Shown here: positions 33,924-43,129 of the stretch, piece after piece
How the letters are laid out: each line of letters starts with the position of its first letter
How positions within the stretch are numbered: the stretch's first letter is position 1
From: Serratia ficaria
Lineage (GTDB): Bacteria; Pseudomonadota; Gammaproteobacteria; Enterobacterales; Enterobacteriaceae
Assembly: GCF_900187015.1 (NCBI RefSeq)
Contig: NZ_LT906479.1
Span: 2,542,001-2,606,000 of the forward strand
Length of the DNA stretch: 64,000 nt
Direction of reading: 5' to 3'
Program-made: the position numbers and the translations under genes
The notes under the pieces: generated by a model
Databases searched by the model: none
Told to the model about the DNA's origin: nothing
The model's input: the letters and a program-made list of their open reading frames with translations, nothing else

Positions 33924-35212
33924 TTAATTTAACAAGGCAATCAGTCGCGGCAGCGCGCCGGGGGACGCCAGGGCGCAGTCGCGGATAACGCTTTCGCCGT
34001 CGAGGCCCGGCAGCAGCTGCAGAATGGCGCGCAGCTTAGCGTCGAGGTCCGTCGGGCGGGCGGCGGTTTGCTTTCTTGTGACGACGTCACTTAACTGTCG
34101 CCCGTCCTGCAGCGTCAGGGTCAGGCGATGGAAGCGCAGCTCCGGATCCAGCGCGTCCGGCGGCGCTGCGGGATCGGCGTGGCGCTCGACGTTAGCGGCC
34201 AGGGCGGCGACGGCCTCATCAACCGCCCGTTCGCCGTAGTGCGTCAGCGGGACCTCGCCGTGGTATAGCGCGTCGGCTATTACGTATTCCAGGCTGAAGC
34301 GCGCTTCCACGCCGGTGGCCGGTCGGCGAATGTAGGGCGCGGTGTCGGCGCCGGGCGGGAAGCTGACCTGAATATGCGCGATAGCCGCGGCAGACAGCCC
34401 CATGTCCTGCAGGCGGGCGCGCAGGGCGAACGCCGCCTCGGCCGCGCTGTGGGTGCCGCCGCAGGTCGGATAACGCTTGAACTCCAGCCCCGGCTGCAGA
34501 ATGCGCCAGGGCGCGCCCCAATCGGCGGTCAGCAGCTCCGGCTGCTGCCGGCCGTCGCCGTGAGAACTCAGCAAGCTGTCCAGCACCCCCTCCGGCTGGC
34601 CGATAAAACCGGCCTGAGCCAGCAGGGCGGCGTTGACCGCGCTGCGTGCCGCGGCTTGGCCGCCGAACCGAACTGGCTGCGCAGGCCCGCCGCCTGAGTC
34701 GCCGCCAGGCCCAGCGCAATCTGCGTTTGCCGTTGGCCGAGCTGCAGATAACGCGCCGCCGCGGCGCAGGCGGCTACCGCGCCGAGCGTGGCGGTGCTGT
34801 GAAAACCCAGCGTGTAATGCTGGGTGCCGGCGGCTAACCCCAGTCGGCCAGCGGCTTCCACGCCGATGGCATAGGCGGACAACAATTCGGTGACATCGTC
34901 ACTGTTGTCGTTCAACGCCAGCAGCGCGGACAGCACCACGGTGGTCGGATGGCCGCGCAGCGCGGGATGATAATCATCGAAGTCCAGCGAGTGGCTGACA
35001 TAGCCATAGCGCAGCGCGCGGTTCTCGCTGCCGTTCGGCGGAAACACCGCTGCGACCGCCGCCAGGCCGGCATCGCTCAACGCGCAGCGGGCAATCGGCA
35101 GTGCGCAGGCGAAATAGTCTTTCACGCCGCGGCGGGCGGCTGACAGGGCGGCTTCATCCGGCCGGCTGTACAATATCTGATGAGCGAATCGGGCGGTTAT
35201 CGGCGATGACAA
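33924..35212 (-). pseudogene. MmgE/PrpD family protein (YxeQ-like), frameshifted
   Basis: MmgE/PrpD proteins have about 450 residues in one frame. Here the N-terminal half (35212 down to 34568, TTG start) has the family core (YGYVSHSLDFDDYHPA, HPTTVVLSALLA, GFHSTATLGAVAA, QAAGLRSQFGS). Shortly after the KPRHA codons near 34640-34655 that frame loses similarity. The next frame picks up with SAVNAALLAQAGFIG and runs through FKRYPTCGGTHSA to the stop at 33924. Relatives are dehydratases or isomerases of methylcitrate-type acids. It heads the operon with the monooxygenase 19 bases behind. An assembly error is the alternative explanation. Confidence 0.75.
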
Positions 35213-35315
35213 GGGCTTAAAACCTGATTTTATATGCGGTTATGCACGAGGGTTGCGGGTTGAAAGGCATTGTGTGGCGATTTTCGTCGCCCCGAAAGAA
35301 CGAACGGGACTTTCA

Positions 35316-35332
35316 TATTCCAAAATGGAATA
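35316..35332. promoter_or_regulatory. 7-bp inverted repeat upstream of the monooxygenase/ABC operon
   Basis: TATTCCA-AAA-TGGAATA, with perfect arms, lies about 105 bases before the TTG start of the MmgE/PrpD gene. It is a candidate operator. The nearest regulator gene is the LysR at 35433, but its own divergent target is also nearby. Confidence 0.45.
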
Positions 35333-35432
35333 TCACCACCGCTCCGCGTCGCCGCCAAAGCCGGTCGCCGGCGTGGCGGCCTGCGCTTTAGCTAATTTTG
35401 TGCAAAGCAATGCTGAAATTGCTCTAGCGCGT

Positions 35433-36329
35433 TCAGCCGGATCCGGCGGGGAAAAGGCGGGCGCTCATGATGTCGATAAACGCCCGCAGGCGCGGCGTCA
35501 GGTGTTTGCTGGAGGGCCAAAGAATTTTGAAGCTGCTGCTGTGTCGGCAGTGGTCGCCCAGCACCGGCTGCAGCCGCTGCCGCTCCAGCGCCCGCCGCAC
35601 CGCGAAATCGGGCAGGCAGGCGATGCCCTGGCCCTGTTCCGCCAGATAAATCAGCGTATCGACGGTGTTGCATACCATGCGCGAGCCCAGGCCTGCGCCG
35701 AGCAGTTTATCCCAGCCTTCCACCGGCCAGCTTTCGACCTTGCCGGTGGTGGGGAACTTGTACAGCAGGCAGGCGTGGCCGCACAGGTCTGCTGGCCGCC
35801 GTGGGACCCCCGCCCGCCGCAGGTAGTCCGGCGACGCCACCAATTGCAGATGGAAAACCCCCAGTTGGCGGCTCATCAGGCGGGAATCCTCGGTGTCGCC
35901 GACGCGGATCACCGCGTCGAAGCCTTCCTCGATCACCTCGACCCGCCGATCGGAAAAATCGGCCTCCAACTCAACCTGCGGATACTGCCGGGTGAACTCC
36001 GCCAGCACCGGGTTCAGCAAACCGCCGACCAGCGGCAAACTGACGCGCAGCCTGCCGCGCGGCGCACTGCGCACATCGCTGAGCTCCTGTTCCGCCGCCG
36101 CCATTTCTCCCAGAATGCGCTGGCAACGCTGCAAGAAAAGCGTGCCTTCCGCCGTCAGCGTCATGCTGCGGGTGCTGCGGTGAAGCAGCCGTGTGCCCAG
36201 ACGCGTCTCCAGCCGGGCAATGCTTTTGCCGATAGCCGAAGCGGAAACGCCCAGCAGGCGGCCGGCCTCCACAAAACTGAGCGTCTCGGCGGCCTGCACA
36301 AAGGCGGAGACGCCGGCCAGATTATCCAT
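35433..36329 (-). CDS. LysR family transcriptional regulator
   Basis: 298 residues. The N-terminal helix-turn-helix is clear: FVQAAETLSFVEAGRLLGVS with SAIGKSIARLETRLGTRLLHR (about 10-52). The rest is the LysR effector domain of the CrgA/YafC subgroup, with RVSLPLVGGLLNPVLAEF. It is divergent from the serine hydrolase/MFS pair and probably controls it through the T-N11-A-like repeat at 36345-36360. Confidence 0.85.
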   Translation of the reverse strand: MDNLAGVSAFVQAAETLSFVEAGRLLGVSASAIGKSIARLETRLGTRLLHRSTRSMTLTAEGTLFLQRCQRILGEMAAAEQELSDVRSAPRGRLRVSLPLVGGLLNPVLAEFTRQYPQVELEADFSDRRVEVIEEGFDAVIRVGDTEDSRLMSRQLGVFHLQLVASPDYLRRAGVPRRPADLCGHACLLYKFPTTGKVESWPVEGWDKLLGAGLGSRMVCNTVDTLIYLAEQGQGIACLPDFAVRRALERQRLQPVLGDHCRHSSSFKILWPSSKHLTPRLRAFIDIMSARLFPAGSG

Positions 36330-36344
36330 CGGTTTTCCTCATTG

Positions 36345-36360
36345 CGGACACCATAGTCCG
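36345..36360. promoter_or_regulatory. Candidate LysR operator
   Basis: CGGAC-N6-GTCCG lies in the 121-base region between lysR and the divergent serine hydrolase gene, the usual place and shape for a LysR recognition site. Confidence 0.4.
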
Positions 36361-36450
36361 TTATGAAGGGAAATCTAGCCTGTTTTTCCGCTAATCGCCA
36401 AACTCTATTCTCGGTAGCGGCAGAATGACTGTCTACCTGGAGTGTGAATC

Positions 36451-37611
36451 ATGAGTGAATACCCATTGGACGCCGAGATTATTGACCGGGCGGTGGAGCG
36501 GGCATTGGAGCAGCGGCGGCTGGTCGGGGCGGTGGTCCTGGTGGCCCGGGGCGGCGAGATACTCTACCGCCGCGCGGCGGGCATGGCGGATCGGGAAGCG
36601 GGCCTGCCGATGCGCGCCAACGCGCTGTTCCGGCTAGCGTCGGTTTCCAAACCGATCGTCTCCACCGCCGCGTTGGCGCTGATGGCGCAGGGGCGTTTGG
36701 GGCTGGACGATCCGGTCACGCGCTGGCTGCCGGCTTTCCGGCCGCGAACGGCGGACGGCCGCGAGCCGCCCATGACGGTGCGCCACCTGATGACCCACAC
36801 CGCCGGGCTGAGTTACCGTTTTTTCCAACCGGAACAGGGCGCCTACGCGCAGGCCGGGGTGTCGGACGGCATGGATGACGATCGGCTCAGCCTGGCGGAG
36901 AATCTGCAGCGCATTGCCTCGGCGCCGCTGCTGTCGGCGCCGGGAACCGAGTGGCGTTATTCGATAGCCACCGATGTGCTGGGCGCGGTGATGGAACAGG
37001 CCAGCGGCGTGCCGTTGGCGGCGGCGGTGGCGCAGTTGGTGACCGGGCCGCTGGCGATGCGGGACACCGGGTTTATCGCCACGGATGCGCGGCGGCTGAC
37101 GGTGGCTTACGCTAACCATCATCCCGCGCCCCGGCCGCTGCAACAGCCCGATCGCCTGCCGTTTCTCGAGCATACGGCCGGTTTCAGGCTGTCTCCGGCG
37201 CGGGCGCTGGATGCTGACGCCTACGCCTCCGGCGGCGCCGGCATGGTGGGGTCGGCCGAAGATTTCCTGCGTTTGCTGGAAGCCCTGCGCCAGGGCGGCG
37301 CTCCGGTGCTGCCGGCCGAATGGGTCAGGGCGATGACCCGCAATCAGATCGGCGACCTGTCGATGCCGTTCTGGCCGGGGCGCGGCTTTGGCCTGGGCAT
37401 CACCATCCTGAAGGATCCACGGGCGGCGCAAACGCCGGAGTCGGCCGGCAGTTGGCGCATGGGGGGAACCTACGGCCACTCCTGGTTCGTCGATCCGCGG
37501 CGGCAATTGAGCGTGGTCGCCTTCACCAATACCGCTCTGGAGGGCATGTCGGGCGCCTTCGTCGGGGAGCTATGCCAAGCGGTTTATACGGCTATCGGGG
37601 GGCGGCGATGA
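36451..37611 (+). CDS. Serine hydrolase of the class C beta-lactamase/esterase family
   Basis: 386 residues. The SxxK motif is SVSK with serine 64. HLMTHTAGLSY and the second motif Y170-S-I follow, and the C-terminal GGTYGHSWFVDP replaces the KTG box. This pattern fits EstB-type esterases rather than true beta-lactamases. No signal peptide is visible, so it is probably cytosolic and acts on an ester or small peptide. The stop overlaps the start of the MFS gene (ATGA). Confidence 0.8.
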   Translation: MSEYPLDAEIIDRAVERALEQRRLVGAVVLVARGGEILYRRAAGMADREAGLPMRANALFRLASVSKPIVSTAALALMAQGRLGLDDPVTRWLPAFRPRTADGREPPMTVRHLMTHTAGLSYRFFQPEQGAYAQAGVSDGMDDDRLSLAENLQRIASAPLLSAPGTEWRYSIATDVLGAVMEQASGVPLAAAVAQLVTGPLAMRDTGFIATDARRLTVAYANHHPAPRPLQQPDRLPFLEHTAGFRLSPARALDADAYASGGAGMVGSAEDFLRLLEALRQGGAPVLPAEWVRAMTRNQIGDLSMPFWPGRGFGLGITILKDPRAAQTPESAGSWRMGGTYGHSWFVDPRRQLSVVAFTNTALEGMSGAFVGELCQAVYTAIGGRR

Positions 37612-38780
37612 AACTGTTGCCGCCGATTTTCTTCCTCGCGCTGGGTCTGTTCGGCGTTTACTGCATCGAGTTCGGCGTGGTCGGCATTCTGCCGATGATT
37701 ATCGAACGCTATGGCATTTCAACCGCCCAGGCCGGCTGGCTGGTCGGGGTGTTCGCACTGACCATCGCATTGCTGGGGCCGGCGCTGGTGCTGCTGGCCT
37801 CAGGCTATAACCGCAAGCGAATGCTGCTTTCCCTGTGCGTTTTCGCGATCGCCGCCGCGTGGTCCGCCGAGGTGGACAGTTTCGCCGCCCTGATGCTGCT
37901 GCGCATTGCGCCGGCGCTGTTTCACCCCATTTATTTTTCGCTGGCGATGGTGGCGGCGGCTTCGCTCTACCCGCCGGAACAGCGAACCCGGGCGACCGCC
38001 TACGCGTTTGTCGGCACCAGCATGGGGATGGTGCTCGGCATTCCGCTGACCCACTGGATCGCCGGGCAAATCAGCTACGAAGCCTCATTTCGCTTTTGCG
38101 CGCTGATTAACCTGCTGGCGGCGGCGGGGCTGTTGCTGCGTTTGCCGGACGTGGCCGCGCAGCGGCTCAGCTACCGCAAGCAGCTGGCTATTCTGCGCAG
38201 CGGCGCATTGTGGCTGAGCATCGGCACCTGCGTGCTGATTTTTGCCGCCATGTTCGCCGTCTACGCCTATGCCGCCGAGTATCTCAGTCGTGAAACCGGC
38301 GTCAGCGAGGCGGCTATCGGGCTGCTGCTGGTGATTTTCGGTCTGGGGGGCGTCGCCGGCAATCTGCTGGCCGGCAGGCTGCTGCAGCGCCATAAAACGG
38401 CGACCGCCTTGCTGCATCCGTTGGCGCTGGCCGCGGCCTACCTGCTGCTGTATCGCTACGCCGATGCGCAGATGGGTCCGATGATCGTCATCTGTCTGTA
38501 TTGGGGGGCCGCGCATACCAGCGGGCTGATCGTGACGCAAGTCTGGCTGACGTCGCAGGCGCCACAGGCGCCGGAGTTCGTCACCGGGCTGTATATCGCC
38601 TTCATCAATTTGGGGGTGGCGTTGGGAGCGGTGGTCAGCGGTTGGTTTATCGATGCGCTCGGCCTGCGGGGCTGTCTGCTCTGCGGCGCGCTGTTCGCCG
38701 CGCTGGCGGTGATGACCGTCACCGCCAGGCTGCGGTTTTACCGCCAGGTTACCGCTGCGTTGAGCGGATCATCGCCATAA
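37608..38780 (+). CDS. MFS transporter (DHA1-type, arabinose-efflux-like)
   Basis: 390 residues from ATG 37608, translationally coupled to the serine hydrolase by an ATGA overlap. Twelve helices are expected. GVYCIEFGVVGILPMI and GPALVLLASGYNRKRMLL correspond to helix 1 and the 2-3 loop of the YdhP/AraJ group. The pairing of an esterase and an exporter under one LysR regulator suggests handling of a toxic or signalling ester. The 3' end overlaps the convergent hydrolase gene by 32 bases. Confidence 0.8.
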   Translation: MKLLPPIFFLALGLFGVYCIEFGVVGILPMIIERYGISTAQAGWLVGVFALTIALLGPALVLLASGYNRKRMLLSLCVFAIAAAWSAEVDSFAALMLLRIAPALFHPIYFSLAMVAAASLYPPEQRTRATAYAFVGTSMGMVLGIPLTHWIAGQISYEASFRFCALINLLAAAGLLLRLPDVAAQRLSYRKQLAILRSGALWLSIGTCVLIFAAMFAVYAYAAEYLSRETGVSEAAIGLLLVIFGLGGVAGNLLAGRLLQRHKTATALLHPLALAAAYLLLYRYADAQMGPMIVICLYWGAAHTSGLIVTQVWLTSQAPQAPEFVTGLYIAFINLGVALGAVVSGWFIDALGLRGCLLCGALFAALAVMTVTARLRFYRQVTAALSGSSP

Positions 38781-39624
38781 CCTGCCGGAACATCGCGCTG
38801 TCCGGATTGGCCAGCTCGTTCACCAGGCTGAAATGGTTGCTGTGGCGGTCGTTCAACAGTTGCACGTTCAACCCCTGTTCGACGCAGGCGGCGTAATAGG
38901 CCTGGGTCTGGTTTTTGAAACCCTGGGTCTCTTTGGCGCCGACGTCGAGCAGGATCTGCGGCGCATGCTGCTTTTGCGGCAGCATGAACAGCGGGCTGAG
39001 GCTCTGCGCCTGTTCGGGCGTCAGGTGCAGCCAGCCGTTGATATAGGTATCGCACAGCGGGCGCAGGTCGTACAGGCCGCTCAGCGCCAGCGCGCCTTTA
39101 ATCACGTTCACCGGCACCCGGTAGCGTTGCTGCCAGTCGTCGGCGATCAGCATGCCGCTCAGGTGGCCGCCGGCCGAACTGCCGCTGACGTAAATGCGTT
39201 CGGGGTCGATGCCGTACTGGCCGCCGTGGTGATACAGCCAGGCGATGGCGCTGCGCACTTCGCGCACGATCTCGGCCAGCGTGGCCTCCGGCGCCAGGGT
39301 GTATTCCAGGGTGGCGACCGCGACGCCGCGGCGGGCGAAGGCGGCGGCCATCGAGCAGGCTTCTTCCTTGCGCTGCGAGTGCCAATATCCGCCGTGGACA
39401 AACACCAGCAGCGGCGCCGGTTGGCCGATGGCCGGGAACAGATCGAGGCGCTCGGCGGCCCCCATGCCGTAATGCAGGTCGTAAATCCCCGGCGTTTGCT
39501 CCCTGGCCTGTCGCGCCAGCGCCGCGTATTCCGTCATGCAGGCGTCAAAGTCTTCCACCGAGGCGCGGGCGTTGTACTGCACAGCTCTGGTGGCTGCGTT
39601 ATCGAACATCAGATCGATTTTCAT
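38749..39624 (-). CDS. Alpha/beta hydrolase, kynurenine formamidase/arylesterase-like
   Basis: 291 residues. The oxyanion motif HGGYW is at 77-81, the nucleophile elbow is GSSAGGH (serine 150), and the catalytic histidine probably lies in RHSNHFSLV near the end. HGGYW is typical of arylformamidase (KynB-like) and related carboxylesterases. The substrate is not known; no other kynurenine-pathway gene is nearby. The final 32 bases overlap the convergent MFS gene. Confidence 0.8.
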   Translation of the reverse strand: MKIDLMFDNAATRAVQYNARASVEDFDACMTEYAALARQAREQTPGIYDLHYGMGAAERLDLFPAIGQPAPLLVFVHGGYWHSQRKEEACSMAAAFARRGVAVATLEYTLAPEATLAEIVREVRSAIAWLYHHGGQYGIDPERIYVSGSSAGGHLSGMLIADDWQQRYRVPVNVIKGALALSGLYDLRPLCDTYINGWLHLTPEQAQSLSPLFMLPQKQHAPQILLDVGAKETQGFKNQTQAYYAACVEQGLNVQLLNDRHSNHFSLVNELANPDSAMFRQVMAMIRSTQR

Positions 39625-39767
39625 AACATCTCCTTGTTGGTGTCGAATCGATTATCTTCCCGGCGTTTTTTCGCTGCTTGATGTTAAATGCGCTGCGGCG
39701 GCGATTTCTTTTTTGCTGTTTTCTGCTGTATATTGCATTTTTAAGCCTGTTATTGCGGAGTCGAAGC

Positions 39768-40517
39768 ATGCACAAAGCGGCGCGACAGCGTTATTTGTTG
39801 GATCTGCTCAGCGAGCGCGGGCAGGCGGCGGTGGCCGATCTGGCCGGCGCCATCGGGGTTTCCGTCGATACCGTGCGCCGCGACCTGGCCGATCTGGCGC
39901 GCCAGGGGCTGGCGCAAAAGAATCACGGCGGGGCGATAGCGCTGGATCCGCCGGAGATGAAGCGGCAGGCGCGCGAGGCGCTGCTGCCGGAAACCAAGCG
40001 CCGCCTTGGCCGCGCGGTGGCGGCGCAGATCCCGCCGGGCAGCACGCTGATGCTGGACGCCGGCAGTACGCTGCTGGCGGTGGCGCGTGAACTGCGCGGC
40101 CCGGCGACGGTGATCACCGCTTCGCTGGACATCGCCCAGTGCCTGAGCGACCGGCCAGAGATTCAGCTTATCCTGCTGGGCGGGCAGTGGGACGCGCGCC
40201 AGCGTTTGTTCGCCGGCAGCGCCACGCTGTCGCTGTTGGAACGCTACCGCGCGGATATCGCCTTGCTGGGGGTCTGTGCGGTGCACGCTCAGCTGGGGCT
40301 CAGCGCCAGCGAAGAGGCCGATGCCGCGGTAAAACGCGCCATGCTGGCCGCCAGCGGTCAGCACTGGCTGGTGACCGACCATATGAAGCTGGATCGCTGC
40401 GAGCCGCACCGGGTAGCCGAACTGTCGCAGATCCAACGCATCTTTACCGATCGTCCATGGGACAGCCTGGACGACCAATTGCCGATTGAACTTTGTGTCG
40501 TCGCCGACGACCGCTAG
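39768..40517 (+). CDS. DeoR family transcriptional regulator
   Basis: The start is set at ATG 39768 with GGAG upstream; the open frame to 39678 is a hydrophobic artefact. 249 residues: an N-terminal DeoR helix-turn-helix (VADLAGAIGVSVDTVRRDLADLARQG) and a C-terminal sugar-phosphate sensor (LMLDAGSTLLAVARELRG, CAVHAQLGLSASEEADAAVKRAML). It lies 9 bases before a Gfo/Idh/MocA oxidoreductase gene, so it probably autoregulates a small sugar-related operon. Confidence 0.85.
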   Translation: MHKAARQRYLLDLLSERGQAAVADLAGAIGVSVDTVRRDLADLARQGLAQKNHGGAIALDPPEMKRQAREALLPETKRRLGRAVAAQIPPGSTLMLDAGSTLLAVARELRGPATVITASLDIAQCLSDRPEIQLILLGGQWDARQRLFAGSATLSLLERYRADIALLGVCAVHAQLGLSASEEADAAVKRAMLAASGQHWLVTDHMKLDRCEPHRVAELSQIQRIFTDRPWDSLDDQLPIELCVVADDR

Positions 40518-40526
40518 AGGAGAACC

Positions 40527-41597
40527 ATGATGAATGATAACGCCGCGCCGCTGCAGGTGGCGCTGATAGGTTACGGCTTTGTCGGCAAGGCTTTTCATGC
40601 GCCGCTGATCAACTCGGTGCCGGGGCTGGAACTGAGCGTGGTGTCGTCGCGCGACGCCGACAAGGTGCACGCCGACCTGCCGCAGGTGCAGGTGATCGCC
40701 GATCCGCTGGAGGCGATCCGCCATCCGCAGGTGGATCTGGTGGTTATCGCCTCGCCGAACGCCACCCATGCGCCGCTGGCCAAAGCGGCATTGGCGGCGG
40801 GCAAAGACGTGGTGGTGGATAAGCCGTTTACCCTGGATCTGGCCGAAGCGCGCGAGCTGATCGCCCTGGCGGAAAAACACGGCCGGCTGTTGTCGGTATT
40901 CCAGAACCGCCGCTGGGACAGCGATTATCTCGGCGTCAAGCAGGTGATCGAGCAGGGGCTGATTGGCCAGGTATCGCATTTCGAGTCCCATATCGACCGC
41001 TATCGCCCGCAAGTGCGGGTGCGCTGGCGCGAGCAGAATCTGCCGGGCAGCGGGCTGTGGTTCGATCTGGGCCCGCACATGGTCGATCAGGCGCTGCAGC
41101 TGTTCGGGTTGCCGCTCAGCGTTCAGGCCAATATCGCCACGCTGCGCGCCAACGCCGAAGTCAACGACTGGGCGCACGTGATCCTGAATTATCCGTCGCA
41201 TAAGGTGATCCTGCACGGCAGCATGCTGGTCGCCGGCGGCGTATCGCGCTTTACGGTGCATGGCGATCAGGGCAGCGTGGTCAAGGCACGGGCCGACGGC
41301 CAGGAAAGCCAGCTGCTGGCCGGGGTGATCCCGGGATCGGCCGGCTGGGGCAAAGACGACGACGCGCTGAGCCTGTTCGTCGGCACCGAGCCGGTACGCA
41401 CGCTGCCGACGCCGGACGGCGACCAGCGCCAATATTATATTCGGCTGCGCGACGCGCTGCGCGGCGACGGGGCCAACCCGGTCACCGCTTTGCAGGCGTT
41501 GGCGGTCATGGCGGTGCTGGAGGCGGCCGAAACGGCGGCGCGCACCGGCGCGACCGAAACCTTGCCGCTCACCGCCGCGGAAATCGCCGCCTGGTAA
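40527..41597 (+). CDS. Gfo/Idh/MocA family oxidoreductase (YdgJ-like)
   Basis: 356 residues. The NAD(P)-binding fold has GYGFVGKAFHAPLI at the N-terminus. DKPFTLDLAEARELI carries the family lysine, followed by FQNRRWDSDYL and LPGSGLWFDLGPHMVDQALQLFG. The match to E. coli YdgJ is close. Members oxidise or reduce cyclic sugars and polyols; the substrate here is unknown. It is co-transcribed with the DeoR regulator. Confidence 0.85.
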   Translation: MMNDNAAPLQVALIGYGFVGKAFHAPLINSVPGLELSVVSSRDADKVHADLPQVQVIADPLEAIRHPQVDLVVIASPNATHAPLAKAALAAGKDVVVDKPFTLDLAEARELIALAEKHGRLLSVFQNRRWDSDYLGVKQVIEQGLIGQVSHFESHIDRYRPQVRVRWREQNLPGSGLWFDLGPHMVDQALQLFGLPLSVQANIATLRANAEVNDWAHVILNYPSHKVILHGSMLVAGGVSRFTVHGDQGSVVKARADGQESQLLAGVIPGSAGWGKDDDALSLFVGTEPVRTLPTPDGDQRQYYIRLRDALRGDGANPVTALQALAVMAVLEAAETAARTGATETLPLTAAEIAAW

Positions 41598-41713
41598 TAC
41601 GCCGCGCGCGTTTGGCATGGCGCCGCATGCATTGATTAACTGCATCCCGTGCGTCTTCCGCCATACCGCCTCCTGACATAGGCTGCAGACAGCGTATTTC
41701 AGGAGGCACCATC

Positions 41714-43129
41714 ATGTCGTTAAACTCTTCTCCGCGGGCGATCCGCGGCATTCTCGCCAGCCTTTCCCTCAGCATGCTGCTGTCTTCGCTCGGCATCAGC
41801 ATCGCCAACGTCGCGCTGCCCGCGCTGGCGCTGGCGTTCGACGCCTCGTTTCAGGCGGTGCAGTGGGTGATCCTCAGCTACCTGTTGACCGTCACTACCG
41901 CGGTGATCGGCGTCGGTTATCTGGGGGACCGGATGAACCGCCGGCGGCTGTTGCTGGCCGGCATCGCCTTGTTCACCTGCGCTTCGCTGCTGGGCGCGCT
42001 GGCGCCGAGTCTTTGGCTGCTGCTGGCGGCGCGGGTGGCGCAGGGGTTGGGCGCGGCGGCGATGATGTCGATCGCCATGACACTGGCGGGCGAGACGCTG
42101 GGAACGGAAAAAACCGGCCGGGCGATGGGGCTGCTCGGCACCATGTCGGCGGTGGGCACCGCGCTGGGGCCGTCGCTCGGCGGGGCGTTAATCGGCGTTT
42201 TCGGCTGGCGGGCGATATTCCTGCTCAACGTTCCGCTGGGGTTGCTGGCCTGGCTGTTAAGCCGGCGCTTTTTGCCCAACCTGCGGCGGGCGGAAAAACC
42301 GGCGGATTTCGACGGCGCCGGCGCCGCGCTGCTGGGGGTCGCCTTGCTCTGTTACTCGCTGGCGATGACGCTCGGGCGCGGTCATTTTGGCCCGCTCAAC
42401 CTGGCGCTGTTGGCGGCCGCCGCGCTGGCGGGGGCATTGTTGGTCGGCGTGGAGCGGCGGGCGGCGTCTCCCCTGATCGCGCCGGCGATGTTACGCCACC
42501 CGGCGCTGGCGGCGGGGCTGGCGAGCAGCGCGCTGGTGATGACGGTGATGACCACCACGCTGGTTGTCGGTCCTTTCTACCTGTCGCGGGGTATCGGGTT
42601 GAGCGCGATGCAGGTCGGGCTGGCGATGGCGGCGGGCCCGGCGATGGCCATTCTGACCGGCGTGCCCGCCGGTTATCTGGTGGACCGCTGGGGCGCGCAG
42701 CGCATCGCGGTTATCGGTCTGGCGGCGCTGACCTGCGGCGTCGGCATGCTGTCGATGACCGCCGCCAGGCAGGGGATTTGGGGCTATATCGCGCCGCTGT
42801 GTCTGCTCACCACCGGCTACGCGCTGTTTCAGGTGGCCAACAATACGGCGCTGATGAAAGAACTGTTTCCGCAGCGGCGCGGGGCGATCGCCGGGATGCT
42901 CAATCTGGCGCGCAATCTGGGGGGCATTACCGGCGCCTCGGCGATGGGCGCGCTGTTTGTGCTGGCGTGCGGCGGCAGTGACATCAACGCCGCCGAAGCG
43001 GCGGCGGTTGCCGGCGGCATGCGCGTTACCTACGGCGCGGCGGCGCTGCTGGCGCTGGCCGCGTTGGGCATTACCCTCGGCGGCCGGGCGCTGATGACGC
43101 GTTATTCGGCGGCCAGATCGCCGCGATAA
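41714..43129 (+). CDS. MFS transporter of the DHA2 (EmrB/QacA) family
   Basis: 471 residues, 14 helices expected. ISIANVALPALALAF is the helix-1 motif of DHA2 exporters, GYLGDRMNRRRLLL is the 2-3 loop and GLGAAAMMSIAM with LGPSLGGALI is motif C. It is likely a proton-driven exporter of drugs or metabolites. No membrane-fusion partner is adjacent. The 3' end overlaps a convergent VOC gene by 28 bases. Confidence 0.85.
   Translation: MSLNSSPRAIRGILASLSLSMLLSSLGISIANVALPALALAFDASFQAVQWVILSYLLTVTTAVIGVGYLGDRMNRRRLLLAGIALFTCASLLGALAPSLWLLLAARVAQGLGAAAMMSIAMTLAGETLGTEKTGRAMGLLGTMSAVGTALGPSLGGALIGVFGWRAIFLLNVPLGLLAWLLSRRFLPNLRRAEKPADFDGAGAALLGVALLCYSLAMTLGRGHFGPLNLALLAAAALAGALLVGVERRAASPLIAPAMLRHPALAAGLASSALVMTVMTTTLVVGPFYLSRGIGLSAMQVGLAMAAGPAMAILTGVPAGYLVDRWGAQRIAVIGLAALTCGVGMLSMTAARQGIWGYIAPLCLLTTGYALFQVANNTALMKELFPQRRGAIAGMLNLARNLGGITGASAMGALFVLACGGSDINAAEAAAVAGGMRVTYGAAALLALAALGITLGGRALMTRYSAARSPR

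Noticed and set aside
36451..37611. Serine hydrolase as an antibiotic beta-lactamase
   Set aside because: No signal peptide, YSI instead of YxN, and no KTG box; it fits an EstB-like esterase better.
39750..41645. 631-codon frame opposite the DeoR and oxidoreductase genes
   Set aside because: Same shadow-frame composition; it crosses two genuine genes.
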